This document shows positions 1-11,754 of a DNA stretch of 64,000 nt, piece by piece. Each line of letters begins with the position of its first letter. Position 1 is the stretch's first letter. A program made the position numbers and the translations under genes. The notes under the pieces were generated by a model, which was not told where the DNA came from, did no database searches, and saw only the letters and a list, made by a program, of their open reading frames with translations. Source of the DNA: Corylus avellana (Eukaryota > Streptophyta > Magnoliopsida > Fagales > Betulaceae); NCBI RefSeq assembly GCF_901000735.1, contig NC_081550.1:702669-766668 (forward strand). The letters are read 5' to 3'.

Positions 1-328
1 AGAGATGATCCTAGTTTTTCAACTCCAGCTTCTGCTGTTTTCTCTGTTGGTTTTTATTAATATTAATTGCTAAAAGTGTGTCAATTTCTATTCAAATAGA
101 GTTATTTTTCCCTATTCCTTTCCTTTTCATTTTCGTAAGTTATATATATATATATATTTTCTCTCAAACCATTTTTTTCTGGATTCCTGTCCCCATTTGT
201 GCTCTTTTAAACCATTTCAGAGATGATCCTAGTTTTTCAACTCCAGCTTCTGCTGTTTTCTTTGTTGATTTTTATTAATATTAATTGCTAAAAGTGTGTC
301 AATTTCTATTCAAATAGAGTTATTTTTT
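1..328. repeat. Direct tandem repeat, 218-bp period
   Basis: Positions 1-110 recur almost unchanged at 219-328, with about two mismatches. The 108 bases between them would complete a 218-bp unit. The first copy begins at the window edge, so more copies may lie upstream. The repeat probably sits in the long first intron of the F-box/kelch gene. I see no coding potential. Confidence 0.8.
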
Positions 329-694
329 TAATAAGTAATCAAAATATCCTTAAAAGTGCAAAAGGCGTTAAACTGTTTAATTCTGCTGATAGGCAACTCC
401 CTGGGCCAATGGATATTATATAGAGATTCTAATTTGCAAATTTTTATCTGCCATCATTATCTTGCTTGATTTAATTATTATATTATTTGCATCCATGTGT
501 AGACACAGGTCTCTTGGATGATGCCTCTTTTGTTAAGAGTGTTTGTTGCTTAACAGTATGTTATTCTTTCTACAATAATGTAATTTGCGCATGAATGACA
601 ATGCATGTGTGCTTCTACCTCTTTCTTTTTTAGGAGCTTAATTGCTACAGGCATTTTTTGTACCTTAATTGTTTTTCAGAGGTTAGATTACATT

Positions 695-1091
<397 letters not shown>

Positions 1092-2359
1092 TAACTGAGA
1101 AGAAAGAGTGCCTGGCATAAGATGAGACTAGCCACAAATTGTAAGAGAGGTTTTAAAAAATGAGAATATATATATATTTTTTTAAAAAAGGAGATACGGG
1201 AAGACAAGAGTGACAGTTTTGGATTGATATCAAGGTAAAAGGAGAAGCTAGCTTGATGCATTTGTAGCGATTTTATGCAAGGACAAGTAGAAAATTTCCA
1301 GTTCATGTCAGACCATATGCGGGTATGTGTGTATTTTTGGTGTACAGATATGCATGTATGGCTGTATGCATTGTTTAGGCTCATTGGTTTGCCTGAGTAT
1401 TGGCTATTATCTCTAGCTTCATCCACTAGCTGAATTGCTTCAAAATTTTGAGTGTTATCAAAAGGAACATTATCTTGCTCTCAAGCATTTTCAACTTTCC
1501 TTAGACAGTCCTGTGTTTTTGACACCATCCAGGAATTAATTAGACAAATCTGAAGAAGAATATATTTCCCACTTTGGTCTTTGCCATCTTTTCATGGATC
1601 AATTATTTAAAAAAGGAGGTACAAACAAGATGCTCATCCTGAGCTAAGATACGAGCCTCCAACTCTTGGACTTAATAAAGAAGATTAGAAACCTATGACA
1701 GCATGAGGAGCATCGAAGCTCCATAAAAATTTGCTATGCGGCTATTTCTTTTGGGTTGAATACCACACGCAGCTCCTTGGGATAGTTTTCTAATGGGCGG
1801 ATGATTCATATCCTTGACTTCTGATTTGCTTTAGAAAATGGAAAGGGGAAGAAGCACTGCTACATCTATCAAAAGCTCTTGTTTACTTAACCTTTTGAAT
1901 GTATTAACTATGGACACTGGTAACAATGCATCTTTCTGTGCTTGCTGAGTAGATCATGATGCTCATAAGAGAATGGGCCATGCTTAATTGCTTATCCTAT
2001 TCAGCAGATATTATGTATTGGTACATCATATGGTGTCTAGTCTCTTGCCTTTTTTAACACACAAACTGATATCAGTTGTGCCATCATCTGGGTGTCTGGC
2101 ACTTCATAAGGTTTTCATGCCTCGTTAGTTTCTACTCTTGGGGGTGTAAATTGTGATGTTTATTTGTGCAAGCATGCTCATGAAAACAGGGTTGGGGATC
2201 CAAATCTTTGCAAAAGCCGTTTATACAAAATGGCACCTTTAATGTGACCATTGGCTTCTCTCTCTGTTTCTCTGTTTTTCTTTTTTGGTTTGTTATTGAC
2301 CCTATATCTGGTGTACACATCTAGATGTATCTTGCGTTCTAACATGGAAATTTTTGCAG

Positions 2360-3610
2360 GTTGATTCTGTATCATGCTATTGCAGAGTAGATTCAGGCTT
2401 GAAAACTGTCGCTGGGGCAAGAAAATTTGTTCCCGGATCAAAGCTTTGTATTCAGCCCGATATCAATCCTAATGCACACAAGAGCAAAAACTCACGGCGG
2501 GAAAGGACTCGAGTGCAGCCACCCCTCCTGCCCGGCCTTCCTGATGATCTTGCCATTGCTTGTCTGATCCGAGTCCCTCGTGTTGAACATAGAAAACTCC
2601 GTCTAGTTTGCAAGAGATGGCGCCACCTTCTGGGTGGAAACTTCTTTTATTCTCTTAGGAAAAGTCTTGGAATGGCAGAAGAGTGGGTTTATGTCATCAA
2701 AAGAGACCGTGATGGAAGGATTTCTTGGCATGCTTTTGATCCCAACTACCAGCTATGGCAGCCACTTCCACCTGTCCCCAGGGAATACTCTGAAGCGTTG
2801 GGTTTTGGCTGTGCGGTTCTTAGTGGTTGTTACCTGTACTTATTTGGAGGAAAAGATCCACTAAAGGGATCTATGAGACGGGTCATTTTCTACAATGCAC
2901 GGACAAATAAATGGCAAAGGGCACCGGATATGCTTCGAAAACGTCATTTCTTTGGTTCTTGTGTCATAAATAACTGCCTTTATGTGGCCGGTGGGGAATG
3001 TGAAGGAAGCCAAAGGACTCTCAGTTCTGCTGAAATTTATGACCCTAACAGGAATCGGTGGAGCTTTATCTCAGATATGAACATGGCTATGGTGCCATTT
3101 ATCGGGGTTGTTCACAATGGAACATGGTTTCTAAAAGGACTCGGGTCTCACCATGAGGTCATGAGCGATGCCTACTCTCCTGAAACTAATACCTGGACCC
3201 CTATTAGTGAAGGGATGGTCTCGGGTTGGCGGAACCCTAGTATCTCCTTAAATGGACAGCTCTATGCCTTGGATTGCCGGGACGGATGCAAGCTAAGAGT
3301 TTATGATGGACCCACAGATTCGTGGAACAAATTTATAGATAGCAAGCTCCATCTAGGGAGCTCTCTCGCTCTAGAGGCAGCCGCTCTGGTTCCCCTCAAC
3401 GGGAAGCTTTGCATAGTCCGTAACAACATGAGCATCAGCCTAGTTGATGTCTCTAGTCCAGATAAACGTGTGGAGAGTAACCCCCACCTTTGGGAAAATA
3501 TTGCGGGGAAAGGCCATTTCAGGACTCTTGTCACAAATTTGTGGTCAAGTATAGCAGGCCGAAGTGGCTTGAAGAGTCACATCGTTCACTGCCAGGTGCT
3601 TCAAGCATGA
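2360..3610 (+). CDS. SAGL1: F-box/kelch-repeat protein, SAGL1-like, last coding exon (5' incomplete)
   Basis: This is the main coding exon (416 residues plus stop) of the plant F-box/kelch protein whose Arabidopsis counterpart is At1g55270, SMALL AND GLOSSY LEAVES 1. The family is a substrate receptor of SCF ubiquitin ligases; SAGL1 has been linked to turnover of the wax enzyme CER3 and of phenylalanine ammonia-lyase. The exon opens after a clean acceptor (tttttgcag) in phase 0 with VDSVSC. An F-box follows at about residues 57-95 (LPDDLAIACLIRVP, then KLRLVCKRW). Kelch repeats follow from about 145 on (YLYLFGGKDP, LYVAGGECEG), and the protein ends HIVHCQVLQA. No in-frame ATG precedes it; a short first coding exon must lie upstream. 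I could not find that exon between 1 and 2353, so it is probably left of the window, making intron 1 longer than 2.3 kb. Confidence 0.93.
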   Translation, partial: VDSVSCYCRVDSGLKTVAGARKFVPGSKLCIQPDINPNAHKSKNSRRERTRVQPPLLPGLPDDLAIACLIRVPRVEHRKLRLVCKRWRHLLGGNFFYSLRKSLGMAEEWVYVIKRDRDGRISWHAFDPNYQLWQPLPPVPREYSEALGFGCAVLSGCYLYLFGGKDPLKGSMRRVIFYNARTNKWQRAPDMLRKRHFFGSCVINNCLYVAGGECEGSQRTLSSAEIYDPNRNRWSFISDMNMAMVPFIGVVHNGTWFLKGLGSHHEVMSDAYSPETNTWTPISEGMVSGWRNPSISLNGQLYALDCRDGCKLRVYDGPTDSWNKFIDSKLHLGSSLALEAAALVPLNGKLCIVRNNMSISLVDVSSPDKRVESNPHLWENIAGKGHFRTLVTNLWSSIAGRSGLKSHIVHCQVLQA

Positions 3611-3795
3611 GAATCACAGTCCATATCTCAAGCTTTGCTTATGGAAAGACTGGGAAGAAATGGAAAGGGGGAATTGAATTATCTAGGGCAAAATATTGAT
3701 TTATTGGAATCTCCATCCTCATTTAAGGTGAGAGGTTCAATATGGGACACAACAGATGATGTGTTTTTTTCATGCAGTTACAAGGCGAAGGTGAC

Positions 3796-3861
3796 TTCTA
3801 TTGGTTTTGGCAATAGAATTGAGGTCATTTCTATTGGCTTTGGCAATAGAATTGAGGTCAT
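3796..3861 (+). repeat. 33-bp tandem duplication in the 3' UTR
   Basis: Two adjacent 33-base copies (3796-3828 and 3829-3861) differ at one base. They lie about 190 bases after the F-box/kelch stop codon, probably in its 3' UTR. Confidence 0.9.
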
Positions 3862-5139
3862 TTCTTTACATTCTTGAGAGAGAGGATACTTGTAAATCTT
3901 GTTATTGGGTTTAGGGTTGTTGTGTCTTTTGTTGTGGGATCTTATCTTAGTAATATGTAATCTTGAAGGTGCTTTGTGAATATATATGGTCTATTAAAGA
4001 TAGATAAGTCAAATATACTTCAATTGATGTACATGACCACCAATCCAATTTTTGTTATCTGCATGTTATAGTACTTTATTTAAAAATGTCATGATTTAGC
4101 ACAAGAGTAATGTTATTTTGTAAATTGTTATGTTATAACCATACTGCTAGACAATATAATAGTGAAAATTAGTTTTGGATTAATAATGTAAAAATAAAAA
4201 ATAAAAAAAATTCAATGGTTATTCTAGTTATATGATAGTCATATAGCATTATTTTTAGCGCAATAAAGATAATATGGTGACATAACCACAACGAGTAAGC
4301 ATTGCTAAATAGACCCTCTCCCTTTCAAATTTTGAAAAAAAAAAAACCCTCAAAGAGTAATATTATAAATTATATTTTTATTTCACAATTATTTCAGTAT
4401 TTCACAATGCTAATGTGGTAATCTCAATTAACCCTTGGATCAACCTTTGTTAAAAAATAAAAAATAAAAAATTCAAAAGTTGGTGGGGACTGTCACGTTG
4501 TCATTGTAGGATAAAAATATGATATATATTATTACTTTTAATTAAATGATTAGATCAACTATTTTCTATTAACTTAAACTTTTGAAATAATGAGATAATT
4601 TAACATAGTTTCAAAGCAAAAGTCATTGGCATGATAATTTTTATTAAAAAACTCCGTACAAAAAAATCCACAAGCACCCTTAAAAAATAAGACGGCTTAA
4701 AAGCTAGAAGGGGCTACACTAACAAGCACCTATAAAAGAGAAAAAAGGACAAGCAAAACTAAAGTATTTCATCAGAAAAATCCCAAAACACACCTAGGGT
4801 CTAGAGAACCATTAATGGAAGACTCAAAAAGACCCTAGAATAGTGAATTTCATATTTAAAGTTAACCCTCATTCTGTCCTTTCTTAATGTTACGATTTAA
4901 AAGGGCAAGCATCTTAATACACCTTTTCATATGGTTCTTCATTTCATTTCAATACAATATTTACCATTGGACCGCATTCACAGCCAATATAGTATCCTAA
5001 CCAATTCAAGCCGTGACCCTTGCCATATAAAAAAAATATTTAACAAAAAAGTATTTGGTTTAATTACTTTTTTGTATTGGATTCATGTAGGCATTTTTCC
5101 AATATAAATGTAAAGTGAAAACGCAGTTTAGACCCACGG
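3862..5139. other. Intergenic, AT-rich
   Basis: No gene seen. The first part probably holds the F-box/kelch 3' UTR end. The rest is AT-rich with poly-A and poly-T runs. The last 100 bases should carry the promoter of the EG45-like gene; I see no convincing TATA element. Confidence 0.6.
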
Positions 5140-6100
5140 ATGACACACATAGAGAAAATGCATGCCGTTATGCGGATTGTGATGATGGTTGGGACCATCT
5201 TGTGGGTTCTCTCAGTTGCATATGCTTCTGAAGGGACAACCGCTTTCTATAACCCTCCTTATACTCGTGAGTATATATATATATATATGTATATTCTTTT
5301 TTCTTTTTTTTTTTCCTCTTAGAACAAGAATATTAACAAAAAAAAAAAAAAAATCCATAAAAACAGAAAACAATTTTTACATTTATGTCACCTCCCACAA
5401 CTTTTTATTTATTTATTTTAATGACAAGGGTATTCAAGGCTTCGCCTCGACTAGATTCCTGGGACACTGTGCCAAGCGTCATGGGTCATGTAAAGCTCAG
5501 GCTTTCGCTCGTGGGGGTGATGCCACAGAATTGTTTGCACTCAAGAAAAGTCAAATCTTAGACTTGATGCTTTATGAGGCAATCGGGCCAAGTTACTTAC
5601 CACTCGAGCCAACTTCTTGGAGTTCTCGCATAACATATTAACAAATAAACCCGTCTTTCCTCTTACTTAAACAATATAGTTTCCTTTTTTTTTTCTTTTT
5701 TTTTTTTGTGTGTGTGTGTGTTTTCGTGTGTGGTAGTAATGAATTGAACAGTATCATTAAGTACAAATTCAAACAGTAAATAACTAATGGCGAATGTTTT
5801 TTGGCAGCCTCTTCATGTTATGGATACAAAGACAATGATGTGTATGTAGCTGCAGTAACCAACTTCTTTCATGCCGACAAAAAGAGTTTTTTCTGTGGTA
5901 AATTGCTTTGGGTGAAATGCATTGGGGCCACAAATCTTGCCCCAAATCCATGCACCTCTTCTAGCGTAATTGTTAGAGTGGTTGATACTTGCCCAAAATG
6001 TCCTTCAACAATCAATCTCTCTAGACATGCTTTCTCCAGAATTGCTGATCCAAATGCTGGGAAAGTCAAGGTCCTCATAAAGTTTCGTGTGTACGCTTGA
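5140..6100 (+). CDS. EG45-like domain protein (plant natriuretic peptide type), secreted
   Basis: Two exons, 5140-5266 and 5808-6100, joined in phase 1, encode 139 residues. The N-terminus is a signal peptide (about residues 1-30, hydrophobic VMMVGTILWVLSVAYA), so the protein should be apoplastic. The mature part is a single double-psi beta-barrel domain like the N-terminal domain of expansins. It starts GTTAFYNPPYTPSSCYGY and includes CGKLLWVKCIGATN, VRVVDTC and INLSRHAFSRIA. PNP-A-type members act as extracellular signals in water and ion balance and stress; the specific role here is not shown. Cysteines typical of the family are present. Splice sites are ctc|gtgagt and ttggcag|cct. A second ATG at 5158 is an alternative start. 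The intron carries a SINE remnant and a TG microsatellite near 5708-5731. Confidence 0.88.
5417..5628 (-). mobile_element. tRNA-derived SINE, degraded copy
   Basis: On the minus strand the sequence starts near 5628 with an A-box-like region (TTGGCTCGAGTGGTAAGT). A worn B box lies about 50 bases further, and the element ends with a tail reading CCTTGAATACCC before an A-rich stretch. It aligns with the better preserved copy at 45629-45838. It is inside the intron of the EG45-like gene, antisense to it. Confidence 0.7.
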
Positions 6101-6364
6101 TTGTGAGGGCAAATTACAACATTAATAATGCCAACTAATGCTATATGTTTCACAGATTATGTCACTGGCCTGTATGTTGAAACTTCATGTATTAATTACT
6201 TTTCATAAAAAAAAAACACTAGTGTTCTTGCTCTTTGCATGATTTCAAATCACTCTGTTGAGGTTACTCTTTGTACAGGATTAAGATTCAATGCAATAGT
6301 CTTATCTTATTGCATTTGCAATAGTGTAGGGGTATGTGAGTGTATGAACATGTTTTACCTGTGT

Positions 6365-6848
6365 AGAAATATATAATATGATATATGAAAGAGAAAGAAA
6401 AGAGAGCGGAAGCAAAGAGAAAAGATTGATGAAGACCATTAGGGCTATATTTTGAATATATTGATATGTAATGCATAATACAAAAGGTGTCCCTATTTAT
6501 AAAGAAAAGCTGGTAGGTAAATAATAGTGGTAGGTAGAGGTGTCTAGTCGTTGAACGGCGATGATGGGTTGACCGGATGAGTGGTAGTCGGTGGAGGCTG
6601 CCAGTGGCAAGGGTCATGGATTGAGCTTTTGTGGGTCTTTGGTTGGGCTTGGAAGGCCTGATTTGACCCAAGACCAGTGGATCGGGTCCTTGGCTGGGTC
6701 AAATTGGGCCAATATGCGCAGGCCAGGCTGAAACCTGGTGGACCAAGTTGATAATGGGCTGAAAACAGTTGTGGTAAAGGGAAAAAGGTTGAGCATGATA
6801 ATGGAGTCAATATTTTGAACTCTTTTCATCGTTAACATTACATTTGAT
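6365..6848 (-). mobile_element. Possible solo LTR (copia-like)
   Basis: Read on the minus strand, the block begins with TG near 6848. It has a TATA-like TATAAATAGGG near 6490-6505 followed by about 130 bases of pyrimidine-rich leader, and ends ...TCTACACA near 6365. That layout resembles an LTR with a U3 promoter and R-U5. No coding region or second LTR is seen and no target duplication was confirmed. It could instead be unrelated intergenic DNA. Confidence 0.35.
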
Positions 6849-7080
6849 TCTGGTGATATACTAGAGAACTTATAAAAGATTGGAGCTTGAAGCCATCCAA
6901 AATCATAGTTGTTACCAAAAAAAACTCATAAATACTCATCCAAAAAGAAAGAAAATAAATGCCATGAGACTCACAAATGAGCCTTATTGATATACATAAA
7001 TGCTCTGCAACCAATCCTTATTGATATACCTATATATATATATATATGCATCACATTTTGTAAATGTCCTGAAAAACAAC

Positions 7081-7305
7081 TCAAACCCCTCGAGCTACCG
7101 TCTCCTGAAATCGTTTGAAGGATTCTTCCCGTTGAATCTTTAGTTGGTTGCGGAAGTTCTTGATAAAAGCATCAGCTAATTCATTTATGTCTCCATCATC
7201 CTCCACACCTCTCTGCCTGTTCACCATCTGCTTCCTCCCATTGTTTTTCTCCTTGTTCATCATCCCTAGGCTACCACTGACAGACACATCTTTCTGATGA
7301 TCCAT
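7081..7305 (-). CDS. Small DUF761 domain protein
   Basis: The gene encodes 74 residues with the DUF761 signature at the C-terminus: DINELADAFIKNFRNQLKIQ, then a Ser-(K/R)-R-F helix ending TVARGV. DUF761 proteins are small plant proteins of poorly known function; many are stress- or development-responsive. The N-terminal half is low-complexity, polar and rich in Asn, Lys and Asp. I chose the ATG at 7303-7305 (MDHQKDV). The next upstream ATG, at 7401, overlaps a TATA box and so cannot be in the transcript. No intron is needed. No signal peptide or membrane segment is seen. Confidence 0.85.
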   Translation of the reverse strand: MDHQKDVSVSGSLGMMNKEKNNGRKQMVNRQRGVEDDGDINELADAFIKNFRNQLKIQREESFKRFQETVARGV

Positions 7306-7400
7306 TGCAGCTGCCTTGTTGGACAAGTTAATAAGATCTCTCGAGAGAAAGAAGTGATGAGAGAAGAGAAGGGATGGTCTCAGAACACCACACTTGTGCA

Positions 7401-7410
7401 CTTATATAGC
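7401..7410 (-). promoter_or_regulatory. TATA box of the DUF761 gene
   Basis: The minus strand reads GCTATATAAG, about 95 bases upstream of the chosen ATG. A transcription start about 30 bases downstream would give a 5' leader of roughly 65 bases, which supports the downstream start codon. Confidence 0.6.
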
Positions 7411-9515
7411 TGCATCCTCAAAACTTAGAATTAGCACGAGTTTGGCGTGGGTAAAAGGACATTAAGCAAAGAAATTTGGACGATGCTAATGAAAAGTCAA
7501 CTGAAAAAAACAAATACCTTACTATTTTATTGCCAACTTTGCAGCAAATTATTCATTTTCTTTAGTCTTCAGGCTTTGTTTAATTAGTCAGCTTTTCATA
7601 CAGAGATGCTTTATGTTACAGTAAAATATTTTATTCCAACACGTGAAGGAAGGTGGATGATTGTGACCCTATTATTAAATTATTATGCAGATTGGAATTG
7701 TTTGAGTCTTTTTTTAATCTTCGGAGATCATAAAGTATTTAGGAGTCAATGTTTACTTGAACACAGTGACCATTCAGTGCTTTTCACATTGTGCTGGCTA
7801 GCCTTGTTAGATGGAGCAAACGCGTAATGGCATTAAACTTACCAAGTTCAGACATAACCACTATTGACCAAAGGCTTCAAATGTCTGAATATGAGCAAAC
7901 AAATTGGACTATGATAGGTCTCAAGCATGATGGATATGAGATTATTGTAGAATTCATGAAGAAAATAAGGGATGATGTTTGTGTCTGAACAAGTTAATTT
8001 ACTGAGATGACATTGGAAAGGGGTCCAAGGAAGGTTCGCTTAGAATGGCTGTCGGTTCGGGTTCAAACAAGTCGCTTTGCATGCATGAAGATCCAAGATG
8101 CTTGTTTTGTTTGAACGAGAAGGGGTTCATGAGAGATCTGAGACAATTGTTCAGTAATTCATTCATAATAAGTTTAGAAGAGAAGCATATATTGTGCTAC
8201 TCGTCCGAATATGTTCGTAGTCTTATCTGGACGAGATCATGACAAACCAACTTAGTTGTGATTCGATTTACTATATAAGCTAAATGACGAGGGCTTAGGC
8301 CGTTAGTTCCGTGTAATTTTCATCATTTTCCAATAAGAAACGCTTAGAAATTTCTATCTATTTTTTCTTTTTCTTTTTTTACCTTCTCAAATCCTTCATT
8401 TGTTACTAGTTTTTACGATCCATCACACCCACACTACATCCACTCATAATATCACCTATGCAAAATGATAACACAATTTGCTTCTTTTGTGATGATTCAT
8501 ATGACGTCAAAAATGATTTGAAGAGTCCTTGCATGGATTTACTGACTTGCATTGATGAGCTTCCTGCAATTTTAAGATGATAAATGGTCTACTACCAATA
8601 CCTTTGGAAATCTGACAGCACTCTGCTTCTGAAATTATGAATCTGAATATATAAATGAAGCATGAAATTTTCATGATGGATCATAGAGGAGATTTATTTA
8701 TAGATCAATGCCTCGGCAGTCATGGAAACATGTGCAGAGTTATTAAACAAGTAGAATATTTACAAATTCAAATAAGTAATTGCTTCTGTTGTCCCCAGCC
8801 ATATCATATGGCTGAACTTGGACATCTTTAAAATCGAATCAGTATAGCACAACGATGTAAAGGTTCTCTTCGCCTGCAATAGCAATAGAATTAGAGAAAC
8901 ATTTAATTTCAGACTCTAGAAACAACTTTTTTTTTTGATAAGTTCTCTAGAAACAACTTAAAAAGAAAAAGAAAAAGAAAGAATCATGTCCAGCTGACAA
9001 TAATGGAAGTATTCCAAATGGAATAATTAAAATAGTCTTTCGAACCTAGATATGCCTCTAGCAAATTAAGGCAATATTAATCTTAAAATGGTAGTCCCAC
9101 AATCTTCAGTATATTGGCCATAACTTGGCATAATTCAATTACTCAAGTACCCAAAAAAATAAATACTTTTTTACGGGCTAAACACATTTCCTTTATCATC
9201 CCACCCCTGTTCCTTGATAATAGCTTAAAAGTGCCTATTTTCTTTATCAAAATAAGCATTATTATCGTACTATGTTCTATTTTAATTCCTACATTTTAGA
9301 TTCAATTGTGGAAAAATGCTCAATTATTAATCTTGAGCAGACAAGAAATTGTATTTTGTAGGAATTGTCGTAATTATCCAGCCAAGCCAAGCCAAGGAAT
9401 GAAAAAAGAAAAGAAAAAAGAGACTTTCAATGCCCAAACATGATAAGCTAAACAAAAGAAAGAAACTTGAATGGCTAAACAAGATGGCCCACGAGCAATC
9501 CAAAGAGAAATGCTT
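7411..9515. other. Intergenic, no recognised gene
   Basis: Several short open frames (for example 7606-7827, 7791-7988, 8045-8242) resemble no family I know. The segment 8040-8345 has a TATA-like ctatataagc and an aataagaaa signal spaced as in an LTR, but its ends could not be placed. Confidence 0.5.
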
Positions 9516-9664
9516 TAGTACAATAAAAAGACCATTTTTTACCCATAAAAGTCTTAGGTAGCAAGAGGCCATAGGCTCTATCCATAGTTGTTGTGGGCCT
9601 ACCCACTAGCCTCTTACTACCTAAGACTTTTATAGGCCAAAAATGGTCTTTCTATTGCACTATA
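9516..9664. repeat. Long imperfect hairpin
   Basis: Positions 9516-9570 and 9608-9664 are inverted copies of about 55 bases, close to 90% identical by eye, around a loop of about 37 bases. A transcript of either strand would fold into a long stem. It may be a foldback MITE or a small-RNA precursor; I see no flanking target duplication. Confidence 0.75.
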
Positions 9665-11754
9665 GTATATCTCCAATCCAAAAGAAGAAAACAAGACAAG
9701 TCAACTAAGGAAAAGAACAAAAGAAAAACAAAGAAAACCTCCAACGTGGAACCAAAGAAGAAGAAGAGAAACAACACAATGAAGTCTAGGAAGGCATTGT
9801 GGGTGCTGGCTTGGAGGTGACGTGTTGTCTTATGGGCAAAAGGACAAAAACAAATAGACTTCACTTCAAGGAAAAAGAGGAAAAAGATGCCAACAAGAAA
9901 AGGGGTTCATTCTCTTATGAAACGAGCCAGCCGCACAACACGGGGAGTTGGGATTTTTGTGGGCTGGCACCGCACAAGAAACAGAGGGAAAAAAAGGAAG
10001 AGAGGAGAGCGCCGCCAGAGAGAAATAGAAAGAAGGGAGAGAAAGAAAAGGAGGAGACAGACAACTAGACTCAAGTCTTTCAGTGTTTTATCTCCAAATT
10101 TTATTCTCTTTATTTTGTTGATGTTTACCACTATGACAATGGAATTTATTTTCATAGACATGAGTGGCTAAATTTCTCAACACTCCCTAAAGACCAACGA
10201 CAACAGATATATGAAAGATATCTAGTGCCATTCATCATCCATAGAGAATCATCTTTCACATTAAAATGAGAATAGTATAAGTCTGCAACATAACATCTGC
10301 AGGATACTTATCAAAAAAAAAAAACATCTGCAGGATACAAAAACCAGCATTAGTGATGTAGCACAGCCTGGAACGAGACAGGAAGAGCTGGTCGCACCCC
10401 GTTCAAACGGGAGTGTTACTGGAAAATTTGGGAAGAAAGGTCGAATAGCCCGATCACACCCGTGTTTGAATGGGGTTATGACCGAGCCTCTTGGGTGTGC
10501 TTCAGGAAAGTTGCTGAACGAGTGGGATTTTTGGCAGCCAAACGCATAAGTAAAATAACGTGAAACTGTTTGAAGAATGGATTTGCTCTTTCCCTTTAGA
10601 TTACAATTTTGCCTTTCTGTAATTTCATTTTCCTAACTTAGATTGCAAATTACCCTTTCTTTGGCAGACTTTTCCTTTGGTAGTCAGTTTCCTTTTCTTG
10701 TTAGTTTGGTAGTGTAATAAGTACCGGGTGCATTTCTTTTGTTTGGGCATCTTTGAATCAAGAATACAATTGAATTGAGTTTTTTATTTTTTATTTTTTA
10801 TTCATTTTTTCAAGCTTTGGCTTGTGTTTCCTTCAAATAGAAGACATTGTTGCTTATGTTCTTCCTCCCAACAAAGACATTTGGCCTCACAAGACAGCAA
10901 CTGTTTTTGGTCAATGTTTGTAAAAGAAGATAAGCAGCATTAACAGTTACTTGTCCTTTTGTGAAATAACAAAGTCACTGAACACATGATTCATAAAATA
11001 AGGGGGAAAAAAAATGAAAACAGAGGTAAAAGATAAACAAAAGATTGCAGGGTATGTTAATCTGCTATAGATTCCAAGATAACAGCCAAGACAATGCTTG
11101 ATTCAAGAATGTTATCTAGGTTTGTAAGATTCCCTAGTCTTAAGACATACTACAAGTGCAACCCTTTTCCACCCACTTCCAGTGAACAAACGAAGACATA
11201 ATCAGAATTGAATACTTAATGAAAAGGAATTAGCAAGTTGTCCTGGACACTTCACACTACAAATTCCAGAACTGCATTTTCATTTGGGAGATTAGAAGAC
11301 CGTGGCTCTGAAATTACTCCCTATCTACTGGTCCCCAGATCTTAATATACTAACCAAGAGAAATCTTTGATCCTTAAATTGCTGATCTAGTGATTCCAAC
11401 CAATAGATCAACAGACTACTTCCTTCTGTTTTTGCCCCATTTTGAAGAGCCATCACATATTTTTCTTTATATTTTTCATTGTTTAAATATTAAATCTTTC
11501 GTGGACAGCTTATGAAAGAAAATTAGAAAGAGTGACCATAATTACCAGCCAAAAACAAAAAATCCACAATCTTAGTTTATTCATCTATTTTTGTTGTTTA
11601 TAAGCCTTTTTTTTTCTCTAAATTTTGCCAACAATCCTTTTTTCTTTTGCTTCTATAATAATTAATCTCTTAACTACCGACATGAATATCATCCAGCATA
11701 AAAACAAATTAAAAAAAAAAAAAAAAGACAGAAAGAAAAAGATAGTATATTACC
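9665..11754. other. Intergenic with purine-rich stretch and LTR-like remnants
   Basis: 9665-10070 is strongly purine-rich on the plus strand and gives Lys/Arg/Glu-rich spurious frames. 10350-10800 has the look of a decayed LTR or its U5 region, ending in TTTGAATCAAGAATACAAT-type sequence. No intact gene is seen. 11450-11750 is AT-rich and lies beyond the 3' end of the first DUF538 gene. Confidence 0.45.

Noticed and set aside
6544..6838. Overlapping minus-strand frames, 74-88 codons
   Set aside because: Composition and surroundings fit an LTR-like block. No family similarity or splice support.
7606..8242. Three short plus-strand frames
   Set aside because: No recognisable domain, no signal peptide and no consistent splice sites between them.
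9593..10171. Lys/Arg/Glu-rich frames
   Set aside because: They come from a purine-rich stretch and its complement, which gives low-complexity frames in several phases.
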